Positions 1 to 9,700 of a DNA stretch of 64,000 nucleotides are shown here, piece by piece. The stretch is taken from the NCBI RefSeq assembly GCF_031877795.1, contig NC_133933.1, forward strand, positions 7,748,632 to 7,812,631. The letters are read 5' to 3'. The translations under genes were made by a program, and so were the position numbers. This DNA is from Strix aluco. Its lineage: Eukaryota; Chordata; Aves; Strigiformes; Strigidae. A model generated the notes under the pieces. The model did no database searches. It saw nothing but the letters and a program-made list of their open reading frames with translations, and was not told the origin of the DNA. The first letter of the stretch is position 1. Each line of letters begins with the position of its first letter.

Positions 1-2473
1 TCAGGAGGGCGTGGCACGGCAACAGGGAGGGGAAATAGGGCATGGCGCCTCAGAACAGCGCGGTGCAGCAACGAGACTGGCAAACAGGGTGTGGCGCCTC
101 AGAAGGGTGTGGCACAGCAACGTGGTTGGGAAACAGGGTGTAGCGCCTCAGAAGTGTGTGGCGCGGTAACGGGGTGGGGAAACAGGGCGCGGCACCTCAG
201 AAGGCCATGGCGTGGCAACGTCGCGGGCTAACATGGAGTGGCGCCTAAGAAGGGCGTGGCATGGCAACGGGGTGGGGAACGAGGGCGCGGCACCGCAGAA
301 GGCCGTGGCACGGCAACGGGGTGGGGAACCAGGGCGCGGCACCGCAGAAGGCCGTGGCGTGGCAACGTCGCAGGCAAAGAGGGCATGATTCCTCAGAAGA
401 GCGTGGCATGTAAATGGGGTGGGTAAACGGGGTGTGGCAACTCAGAAGGGCATGGCATGGCAAAGGCGTGGGCAAAGAGGGCATGGCGCCTGAGAAGGGC
501 GTGGCACGGCAACGGGGCAAGCAAACAGGGCGTGGCACCACCAGAAGGGCTTGGCATGGCAACGGGGCAGGCAAACAGGGCGTGGTACCTCAGACTGTCT
601 TGGTGTAACAACGGTGTGGGCAAAGAGGGCGTGGCACCTCAGAAGGGTGTCGCATGGCAACGTGACGGGGAAACAGGGCGTGGTACCTCAGACTGTCGTG
701 GCATGGCAACAGCGTGGGCAAAGAGGGCGTGGCAACTCAGAAGGGCGTGGCGCGGCAACGGGGTGGGGAACCAGGGCACGGCACCTCAGAAGGCCATGGC
801 ATGGCAACGTCGCGGTCAAACAGGGCGTGGCGCCTAAGAAGGGCGTGGCACGGCAACGGGGAGGGGGAACACTGCGTGGCATCTCAGAACAGCGCAGTGC
901 GGCAACGGGACTGGCAAACAGGGTGTGGCGCCTCAGAAGGGTGTGGAACAGCAACGTGGTGGGGAACCAGGATGTGGCAACTCAGAAGGGCGTGGCACGG
1001 TAACACGGTGGGGAACCAGGGCATGGCACCTCAGAAGGCCATGGCACGGCAACGTCGCGGTCAAACAGGGCGTGGTACCTAAGAAGGGCGTGGCACAGCA
1101 ACAGGGAGGGGAACAGGGCGCGGCGCCTCAGAACAGTGCGGTGCTGCAATGGGACTGGAAAACAGGGCGCGGCACCTCAGAAGGCCGTGGCACGGCAACA
1201 GGGAGGGGAAACAGGGCGTGGCGCCTAAGAACAGCGCGGTGCGGCAACGGGACTGGCAAACAGGGCGTGGCGCCTCAGAAGGGTGTGGCACGGCAACGGG
1301 ACAGGAAAACAGGGCGTGGCACCTCAGAAGGGTGTGCCGCGGCTACGGGGTGGGGAACCAAGGCGCGGCACCTCAGAAGGCCATGGCATGGCAACAGGGT
1401 GGGGAACCAGGGCGCAGCACCTCAGAAGGCCGTGGCGTGGCAACGTCGTGGGCAAACAGGGCGTGGCACCTCAGACTGTCGTGGCGTGGCAACAGCATGG
1501 GCAAACAGGGTGTGGCATCTCAGAAATGCGTGGCACGGCAACGTGGTGGGGCAACAGGGCGTGGCACAGCAACGGGGAGGGGAAAGAAACAGGCTGTGGC
1601 ACCTCAGAAGGTCGTTGCGCCACAACGAGATAGGGAAACATGTCGTGGCACCTCAGAACAGCGTGGTGCAGCAACGGGGAGGGGAAACAGGGCACGGCAC
1701 CTCAGAAGGCCGCGGCGTGGCAACGTCGTGGGCTAACAGGGCGCGGCACCTCAGAAGGGCGTGGCGCGGTAACAGTGTGGGGAACCATGGCGCGGCACCT
1801 CAGAAGGCCATGGCGTGGCAACGGGGTGGGGAACCAGGGCGCGGCACCTCAGAAGGGCGTGGTGTGGCAATGTCGTGGGCAAAGAGGGCGTGGTGCCTAA
1901 GAAGGCCGTGGTGTGGCAACGGGGAGGGGAAACAGGGCGTGGCGCCTCAGCAGGGCATGGCCTGGCAACGGCGTGGGAAAAGAGGGTGTGGTGCCTCAGA
2001 AGGGCGTGGCACGGCTACGGGGTTGGAACCAGGGCGCGGCACCTCAGAAGGCCATGGCGTGGCAACGTCGCGGGCAAAGAGGGCGTGGCACTTCAGAAGG
2101 GCGTGGCACGGCAACGGGGAGGGGAAACAGGGCGTGGCGCCTCAGAACAGCACGGTTCGGCAACGGGACTGGCAAACAGGGTGTGGTGCCTCAGAAGGGT
2201 GTGGCACGGCAATGGGACAGGAAAACAGGGCATGGCAACTCAGAAGGGTGTGGCGCAGCTACGGGGTGGGGAACCAGGGCGCGGCACCTCAGAAGGGCAT
2301 GGCGTGGCAACGTCGCGGGCAAAGAGGGCATGGTACCTCAGAAGGGCGTGGCATGTAAATGGGGTGGGTAAACGGGGTGTGGCAACTCAGAAGGGCATGG
2401 CGTGCCAAAGGCGTGGGCAAAGAGGGCGTGGCGCCTGAGAAGGGCGTGGCACGGCAATGGGGCAAGCAAACAG
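1..2473. repeat. 49-bp GC-rich minisatellite array, about 50 copies
   Basis: The core word CCTCAGAA recurs at 48, 97, 146 and 195, and near the far end at 2287, 2336, 2385 and 2434, so the unit is 49 bp. Phase is kept almost throughout; one unit between about 1518 and 1602 is shortened to about 35 bp. Each unit has the form GGGCGTGGCACCTCAGAAGG followed by GCGTGGCACGGCAACG and a G-rich spacer ending in AAACA. Many positions alternate CG with TG or CA, as expected from decay of methylated CpG. Several unit subtypes recur in the same order. The array is already in progress at base 1, so its true left end is outside the window, and it stops at 2473 where CR1 sequence starts. Long reading frames run through it in several frames on both strands; these result from the repeat and I do not call them genes. 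Confidence 0.95.
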
Positions 2474-2537
2474 GCCTCTCCTAGGCCTAGAGCTCATCTG
2501 AGCTAGTTGTCATTGTCCTCCCCGAGTAGACTGAACC

Positions 2538-3650
2538 ATGGAATCCACTCGGGTCAAAACCACCACCAGAAAGAATGTGGTGACCCAAACGGAGCTGCCA
2601 CGCAAACACGCAGCGGTCCAGGTCCCGGGCTGCAGGGAGTGCCTGAGCCTGTCAATCCTGCTGGAGGACAGCAGTGACAACACCTGTGTGCGTTGTGATC
2701 AGCTGGATGACCTGCTCAGCTTGGTGGCAGAACTCAAAGAAGAGCTTGAAAGATTAATAAGTATTAGGGAGTTCGAAAGGGAAATTGATTAGTGGAGTAA
2801 CACCTTAGCACCCCTGAAGCAACAGGAGCAAATGGAGGCTCCAAAAGAGGCAGGTGATCCCTCATGCTCTTTCTACCAGGCAGAAGGAGGCGACCTAAGA
2901 GATGGGGGAGACTGGAAACAGGTCCCTGCTCAGGGAGGCAGGAAAATCCCCTCCTGACATCCCTCACCCTCCATGGTGTCCCTTCACAATAGATTTGGGG
3001 CCCTGCAACTTTTGAATGAAGTAGAGAAGGACGAAAAAAATGAGTCAGACAAGGAGGAAGACCAAGGTCCACCAAGGCCGGGTCGCTCTAGACCAGGTAT
3101 TAAAACCAATTCTAAAAAGAACCCCAGAAGAGTCAATGTAGTGGGTGACTCCATTCTGAGGGGTGTCGAAGGCCCAATATGCAGACCGGACCCGCTTCAT
3201 AGGAAAGTCTGCAGCCTCCCTGGGGCCGGGGTGAAGGACCTCATGGCAAAACTCCCCACTCTAGTGAGACCCAAGGACTACCACCCTCTCTTGGTTTTTC
3301 ATGCAGGTAGCGACGATATTACCAGGAGAAGTCCTAAAGCAATGAAGAGAGATTTCAGGGCCCTGGGGGAACTGGTTAAGGGGTTGGGGGCACAAATTGT
3401 GTTCTCCTCCATCCCTTCAGTTGTGGGGATGGACAAAGAGGGTTACAGGAGAACTCAACAGATGAACTTGTGGCTCTGAGACTGGTGTTACCGGCAGGGC
3501 TTCGGATTTTTCAGTCACGGGTTAGTATACAGGATGCCAGACCTTTTGGCATCAGATGGGATGCACCTGTCGCAGAGAGGGACAAGGATATTGGGGCAGG
3601 AGACAGCTGGACTCATTGAGAGAACTTTAGATTTGAAGGAGGAAGGGGAC
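2538..3650 (+). pseudogene. CR1 ORF1 remnant: zinc-finger/coiled-coil and esterase domains, three in-frame stops
   Basis: Start at ATG 2538 in a strong ACCATGG context, with an in-frame TGA just upstream (2532), so it is not fused to the array. Residues 32, 35, 50 and 53 are the four cysteines of a CX2CX14CX2C motif, followed by an acidic/leucine-rich probable coiled coil (about 54-80). Stops follow at 2790 (TAG), 2955 (TGA) and 3478 (TGA), all in frame. The middle part carries esterase block GDS (nucleophile Ser codon at 3150). It then has HAGSDD at 3300-3317, where the family usually has Asn-Asp, so Asn appears replaced by Asp. The C-terminal Asp/His block DGMHLS is at 3555-3572. CR1 ORF1 proteins are thought to bind RNA and, through the esterase, possibly lipid or membrane. 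The end is set by homology and is approximate: this copy has no stop before the endonuclease begins. Confidence 0.85.
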
Positions 3651-3884
3651 AAAACTGGAACTCCCAGACATAAGCCCCAGGGTAGATTACCATGTTTTGT
3701 GGGCTGTTGTGCCAGCGATGACCCTCACCCTGCCATCTCAGTGGAGGCAAGGGATGGAGACATGCAGCACAACAAAGATGCAAGGGCTATGGATGGATCA
3801 GTAACTGTAGTAGCACCTGTGAAAGGTCAGGCCGCACTTAGGACTTCTAATTGCAAAAAGGCGCTGGGGACATCAGCCCATCTG

Positions 3885-4511
3885 AAGTGCATGTATACCA
3901 ATGCACACAGCATGGGTAATAAATAGGAGGAGCTTGAAGCCATGATGAAACAGGAAAATTATGATGTAGTGGCTATCACAGAAACATGGTGGGATGTCTC
4001 CCATGACTGGAGTGTGCCAATTGATGGCTACAAGCTCTTTAGGAGGGATAGACAAGGCAGGAGAGGTGGTGGGGCGGCGCTGTACGTTAGGGACTGTTAC
4101 GATTGCTTTGAGTACAAGTGTAGTGAAGACAGGGTAGAGTGTCTTTGTGTTAGAATCAGGGGGAAGGCCAACAGGGCAGATGTTGTAGTAGGAGACTACT
4201 GTAGGCCACCCAACCAGGACAGAGAGGTGGATGAAATATTCTAGAGGCACTTAGGAGAAATCTCGCGATTGCTTGCGCTTGTTCTTGTGGGAGACTTTAA
4301 CTTCCCAGACATCTGCTGGAAATACAACACAGCAGAGCGAGACCAGTCCCGGAGATTCCTGGAATGTGTGGCAGATAAATTCCTGACACAGCTGGTGAGT
4401 GAACCACCCAGAGAAGGTGCCCTGCTGGATCTCCTCTTTGTGAACAGAGAAGGACTGGTGGATGATGTGGCGGTTGGAGACTGACTAGGGCACAGCGATC
4501 ATGAAATAATA
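3885..4511 (+). pseudogene. CR1 ORF2 5' part: APE-type endonuclease, three in-frame stops
   Basis: This segment encodes the apurinic-endonuclease-like domain that nicks target DNA for target-primed reverse transcription. Visible motifs are the N-terminal Asn of TNAHSMGNK (codon 3900), the catalytic Glu of ITETWW (codon 3981), GDFNFPD (4290 onward) and the C-terminal SDH (4494-4502). Stops at 3924 (TAG), 4242 (TAG) and 4482 (TGA) break it into open pieces in one frame. No stop codon lies between the ORF1 esterase and this domain in this copy, so the natural ORF1/ORF2 boundary is obscured. The ORF2 start is unknown; the start given is where recognisable endonuclease sequence begins. Confidence 0.85.
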
Positions 4512-6692
4512 GTGTTCTCTATTCTTAGAGAGGCCAGGAGAGGGGGAAGCAGAACTGACATCCTGGACTTTCAAAGGGCTGACTTTGTCTTGTTTAGGCA
4601 CCTACTTGACAGAATCCCTTGGGAGACAGTCCTGAAGGGTATAGGGGTCCAGGAAGGCTGGGCACTCTTTAAGAAGAAAGTCTTAATGGCACAGGAGCAG
4701 GCTGTACCCAGGTGCTGTAAGAGAAGCCGGCGACAGAGAAGACCACCCTGGCTGAACAGGGAGCTTTGGCTGCAACTCAGGGAGAAAAGGAGAGTTTACA
4801 GCCTTTGGAAGAAGGGGCTAGCAACTCACAATGATTACAAAGATGCTGTGAGGCTATGCAGGGCGGAAATCAGGAGGTCTAAAGCCCAGCTGGAAATTAA
4901 TCTGGCTTCAGCAATCAAGGACAACAAGAAATGTTTCTATAAGTATGTCAACAGCAAAAGAAAGACCAGGGAGAACCTTCATCCCCTGCTAGACGCAGGA
5001 GGAAACATGGTAACAAGAGACGAAGAAAAGGCTGAGGTGCTTAATGCCTTCTTTGCCTCAGTCTTTAATAGCAAGACTAGTTGTACTGAGGGAATCCAGC
5101 CTCCTCAGCCAGAAGACAGAGACTGGGAGAACGACCCCCCCGCAATCCAGGAGACAGTCAGTGACCTACTGCATCACATAGACATACACAAGTCTATGGG
5201 ACTGGATGGGATACACCCGAGGGTGCTGAAGGAGCTGTTTGGGGTGCTCACCAAGCCACTTTCCATCATTTACCAGCAGTCCTGGCTGACCGGGGAGGTC
5301 CCGACAGATTGGAAATTGGCCAATGTGACGCCCATATATAAGAAGGGTCAGAAGGACGATCCGGTAAATTACTGGCCTGTCAGCTTGACGTCGGTGCCCG
5401 GGAAGCTGATGGAGCAGCTCATCCTGAGTACCATCACAGAACACGTGTGGGACAAACAGATGACCAGGCCTAGTCAGCATGGGTTTATGAAAGGCAGGTC
5501 CTGCCTGACAAACCTGATCTCCTTCTACGACAGGGCGACCTGCTTATTGGATGAGGGAAAGGCTGTGGATGTTGTCTACCTTGACTTCAGTAAGGCCTTT
5601 GACACTGTTTCCCACAGCATTCTCCTGGCGAAACTGACTGCTCGTGGCTTGGATGGGCACACGCTTTGCTGGGTAAAAAACTGGCTGGATGGCCGGGCCC
5701 AAAGAGTTGTGGTGAACGGAGTTAAATCCGGTTGGCGGCCGGTCATGAGTGGTGTCCCCCAGGGCTCGGTTTTGGGGCCACTCCTGTTTAACATCTTTAT
5801 TGATGATCTAGACGAGGGGATCGAGTGCACCCTCAGTAAGTTTGCAGATGACACCAAGTTGGGTGGGAGTGTTGATCTGCTTGAGGGTAGGGAGGCTCTG
5901 CAGAGAGACCTGGACAGGCTGGAGCGATGGGCTAAGGGCAACTGTAGGAGTTTCAATAAGGCCAAATGCCGGGTGCTGCACTTCGGCCACAAAAACCCCC
6001 AGCAGCGCTACAGGCTTGGGGAGGAGTGGCTGGAGAGCTGCCAGTCAGAGAGGGACCTGGGAGTGTTGATTGACAGCCGGCTGAACATGAGCCAGCAGCG
6101 TGCCCAGGTGGCCAAGAAGGCCAATGGTATCTTGGCTTGTATCAGCAATAGCGTGGCCAGCAGGGACAGGGAAGGGATCTTACCCCTGTACTCGGCACTG
6201 GTGAGGCCGCACCTCGATGACTGGGTTCAGTTTTGGGCCCCTCACTACAAAAAGGACATTGAATTACTCGAGCGTGTCCAGAGAAGGGCAACGAAGCTGG
6301 TGAAGGGTCTGGAGCACAGGTCTGATGGGGAGAGGCTGGGGGAACTGGGGGGGTTTAGTCTGGAGAAGAGGAAGCTGAGGGGAGACCTCATCACCCTCTA
6401 CAACTACCTGAAAGGAGGGTGCAGAGAGCTGGGGATGAGTCTCTTGAACCAAGTAACAAGCGATAGGACAAGAGGGAACGGCCTCAAGCTGCGCCAGGGA
6501 AGGTTTAGACTGGATATTAGGACGTATTTCTTTCCAGAAGAGGTTGTTGGGCGTTGGAATGGGCTGCCCAGGGCAGTGGTGGAGTCCCCATCCCTGGAGG
6601 GGTTTAAGAGTCACGTTAACATAGCTCTGAGGGATCTGGTGGAGTTGGAAACTGTCAGTGTGAGGTTAATGGTTGGACTAGGTGATCTTTAA
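4485..6692 (+). CDS. CR1 ORF2 3' part: reverse transcriptase, open for 736 codons
   Basis: An uninterrupted frame from just after the TGA at 4482 to TAA at 6690. It has no ATG at its upstream end; the first in-frame ATG is at 4686, so it is the C-terminal part of ORF2 and not an independent gene. It holds the polymerase domain: motif [11 protein letters not shown] with catalytic Asp codon 5583, the [10 protein letters not shown] block near 5760, and FADD (codons 5841-5852) as the catalytic pair, then the CR1 C-terminal domain. All RT catalytic residues I can check are present. The enzyme would copy CR1 RNA at nicked target sites, but the endonuclease stops upstream prevent a normal ORF2 protein from this copy. 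Retention of a 2.2-kb frame suggests a fairly young insertion. Confidence 0.9.
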   Translation, partial: LGHSDHEIIVFSILREARRGGSRTDILDFQRADFVLFRHLLDRIPWETVLKGIGVQEGWALFKKKVLMAQEQAVPRCCKRSRRQRRPPWLNRELWLQLREKRRVYSLWKKGLATHNDYKDAVRLCRAEIRRSKAQLEINLASAIKDNKKCFYKYVNSKRKTRENLHPLLDAGGNMVTRDEEKAEVLNAFFASVFNSKTSCTEGIQPPQPEDRDWENDPPAIQETVSDLLHHIDIHKSMGLDGIHPRVLKELFGVLTKPLSIIYQQSWLTGEVPTDWKLANVTPIYKKGQKDDPVNYWPVSLTSVPGKLMEQLILSTITEHVWDKQMTRPSQHGFMKGRSCLTNLISFYDRATCLLDEGKAVDVVYLDFSKAFDTVSHSILLAKLTARGLDGHTLCWVKNWLDGRAQRVVVNGVKSGWRPVMSGVPQGSVLGPLLFNIFIDDLDEGIECTLSKFADDTKLGGSVDLLEGREALQRDLDRLERWAKGNCRSFNKAKCRVLHFGHKNPQQRYRLGEEWLESCQSERDLGVLIDSRLNMSQQRAQVAKKANGILACISNSVASRDREGILPLYSALVRPHLDDWVQFWAPHYKKDIELLERVQRRATKLVKGLEHRSDGERLGELGGFSLEKRKLRGDLITLYNYLKGGCRELGMSLLNQVTSDRTRGNGLKLRQGRFRLDIRTYFFPEEVVGRWNGLPRAVVESPSLEGFKSHVNIALRDLVELETVSVRLMVGLGDL

Positions 6693-6728
6693 GGTCTTTT
6701 CCAACCTTCATGATTCTGTGATTCTGTG
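6693..6728 (+). repeat. CR1 3' UTR and terminal 8-bp repeat
   Basis: After the ORF2 stop come only about 20 bases and then two copies of GATTCTGT. This short tail is the reverse-transcriptase recognition end of CR1 and fixes the 3' boundary of the element. Like other CR1 copies it has no poly(A) tail, and no target-site duplication is evident. Confidence 0.9.
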
Positions 6729-9700
6729 AATTTCCTTGTATGTGTGGCAGAGCAGGCAACTTCTTTTTGCATTCATTTGAAGTAAAAAATCAAATATTTT
6801 GAAGTCTAGACTACAATTAAAAAGCCAGCCTTGGTCAAGAGCCATCATACATTTGTTCCATTTATTGTAAGGTATTGGGTTTTTTTTAAATATAGGCAGA
6901 TTTTCAGCATGCAAGTGTCTCCATTTAACTAAACTCCATCCATTTTCAGTTCTCCTGATTTTGCATCTCAGTCCTTACCCCACAGTACTCCTCTTTACCT
7001 CATTTCAGAGATGAGTTTACCTGACTCCTTCATCCCCTCTCTCCAGACACAGTAATTACCAGCCCTGAGGAGTCAAGATGGCAACTCCTCGCAGAAGCCA
7101 TAAGAATGACCAATTTAAAAAAATTGTATAGCAACTATTCTAGAAATAATAATTACATTTTCCCCAGAGCGATAAGGTTTGCGTGCTTAAAGTTGCTTCT
7201 GTCCTGTTTAAAAAAAAATTAGTCTGTCACATTTTTCTAAGAGACAGTGCTCTGACAAATATACTAAAGATTTCTGCTGAAGTCATTTGGGTTGGCAATA
7301 CAGCTCATTGCTTCTTGTTTTCTTTTCTCATTTCATACCCAGCCAAGATGCCCAAAGTATAAAACACTCAAGTTAATTTTCTGAAGCACATGGCATTGGC
7401 AGAACTTCAACAGAAGCGGTTTAGACAGACGCTGAATGTTTTTGAAAAATCCCATTTTTCTGATGCAAGATGGAGTTTCACGTTAATGGGGATTGCTGCA
7501 GCTTAATAGGAATAAGTCCTACATCTGGAAGAGAGATAGCAGCAGTAGTAACTGTACCATGGCTCTTACCCCATGTTGGCTTTGTAATAGCAGTAGGTTT
7601 TATCTTTTCAGTAAACGCAAAGAGTAATTAATGTTTGTGCAACACGTTAGAAATTTCAAATGACATCTAGGTAAAGATAAGTGCTCTCTTCCCTTCAGTT
7701 AATTTAATGCTGCAACGTGCTTCTTGACACCACACTCACCAAGGGCTACACTGGCACATGCTGCCACCTGGACAGACACCACAGCCCATGAAAAATCCCC
7801 CCAGTCCCTCAGGGCTCAATAGCCAGACTGCAATGACCAGATCCCATGTTTCACCATTTAGAGGGTGCCCCAGCTTTTCCTACCCAGGGAAAACTGCATC
7901 TGAAACGTGTGTGGGATGAGTCCCATTGGAAATCAAAGCAGAAAGCTTGGCGGAAGCCCCCTGGAAAACTAAGGGACCATGCACAGGCACAAGGTGTGGT
8001 ACTTCTGCTGGTCAGAATTTTTTTAATAGATAGTTTTTATTGGAAGATGTTGACTTATTTTTAACAAAATTAATCACAGCAAAAATCAGTTTCAAGGAAT
8101 TTCTCATCTGTGCTTTAAGTTATGAAGCTGTAGAAACCGTTTCTCTTCAAATTTCTGATAAACACTGCTTCCTTTCTGCTTTGAAACCACTTTTTGTTTA
8201 AAAGGAAAGTAAATGTTAGAAAGAAGAGAGAGTGGAATTAAAGCAAAATGTTTCACACCTAGTCAGATTTTAAAAAATTTTATGAAAATGCTCAGCACTG
8301 ACTTTTTGCTTCAATTAAAAACATCATAAACCAAGAAAACTGTTTCTGTCTACTGTATTAAAAATGTGCGAAAGTACTTTGTTGAATATGAATCTAAGAA
8401 TATGTGGTCTCCAAAGAAACAGATATCTGTCTTTTGATTTATGTAAAAAAAAATGTGGCAAAAGCATTTAATGAAAAACATCCATTTGAAATGGAAGAGA
8501 AAGGATTTATTTAAAAGACTAGTTAGAAACACCAGATATCTGCTATGAAGTGACAGTTTTGAAACCAAGTATTATGTTAGCTATGAATAATTCCCACTTT
8601 TCAAAAAGCTGGTTTTATAAAGATTAGCTCAGCTACATCCACAGAGATGGTGTGCCACAGGCAGCTGCTCTAATAAGTCTGTGAATGATTTATTACCTTT
8701 CAGTGATGAAACACAATTTGCAAGTGTAACACAGACTTTTTCCACTACTCTGGATGCAAAGGCTACTTATATTCCTCTCTTCCCCAGTTCAGGATGGGAT
8801 AAGAAATCATTGCCTCCCTCACACAAGCACTTTCTGTATACAGCAGCTGAAGTACAGAGAAATTCCCCTCTGCAAAGGGAGGCTGAGGCTGGGGACTTGG
8901 ATTTATTCCAGTGTTACTTGTTGCAAGATTGTTCTAAGACGTCCTTGACCCTCAACAACTTTGGTTCCTGACACCAGCCTGTTTGAATTCCTGAGGTCGC
9001 AAGTCATGAATTAATACTGAGCACAGAGCAGAAGAAGAGATCTCACTATTTGTGCATTTTATTCAATGACTCTAATGTGACTCAAGCTTTGCTACTGCCC
9101 AGCAAGACCCCCCATCGCTCACACACTTCTTTAGGATGGCTGTATGAACCAAAGCTTAGGGGGAAAAAAAAAAAAAAATATTAGAAACTGAAAAGAAAGA
9201 AACAAAACTGTTAAAACTGAAATAACCTGACTCTGGTTAACTCCACTCTGCAGCATCGTACCATTGCAGACCTGAGGACGCTCCGGTGTCAGTGTATCCA
9301 CGCAGGCTGTGACTCAGCTACCCGTGTATTGCATGGGCATGCAAAAATAACCCCACTGCAACATCAGTGTCCCTTCTCGCCTCAGAATGCTGGTGTCTGC
9401 TGAAGACCAGTACCAGCGATGGGTCAGGAGGGAGGGCTCAGGGCACAGAAAGTTTTCGGCCAGTTCCAACAGAGATTCTTTGCACACAACTTAATATCTT
9501 ACCCCTTAGTGGTCAATGATGGATTCATCTGGTGCTTTACCCAGCAGGGAATGTTCTGTCAGGTAAAACCTCCCTGATTTTTGTGGCTGTTTTAATGTTG
9601 TGCTTGCTTATGTTCTTGCTTTTTCATGAAAAACCGAGGCATATTTCATACTAGGCAGAGTCGGCTGTTCTGAGTGTCTCAGTCAGCTCTGCCAGGATAT

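Larger units (their letters stand above)
2474..6728 (+). mobile_element. Near full-length CR1 non-LTR retrotransposon (LINE)
   Basis: About 4.25 kb with the complete CR1 layout: a short 5' leader, ORF1 with a zinc-knuckle-like CX2CX14CX2C and an SGNH-type esterase domain, ORF2 with an APE-type endonuclease and a reverse transcriptase, and a very short 3' UTR ending in two copies of GATTCTGT (6712-6728), the hallmark CR1 tail. Six stop codons interrupt the coding region (2790, 2955, 3478, 3924, 4242, 4482), but every recognisable segment from 2538 to 6692 stays in the same frame, so there is no net frameshift. The element is defective for autonomous movement. Most genomic CR1 copies are 5'-truncated to a few hundred bases, so this length is uncommon. 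The left flank is the 49-bp array and the right flank is unique AT-rich sequence. Confidence 0.95.

Noticed and set aside
925..2358. 477-codon plus-strand open frame, and overlapping frames on both strands, at the window start
   Set aside because: They lie wholly in the 49-bp minisatellite and repeat every 49 codons; overlapping frames are equally open, so this is repeat composition and not a gene.
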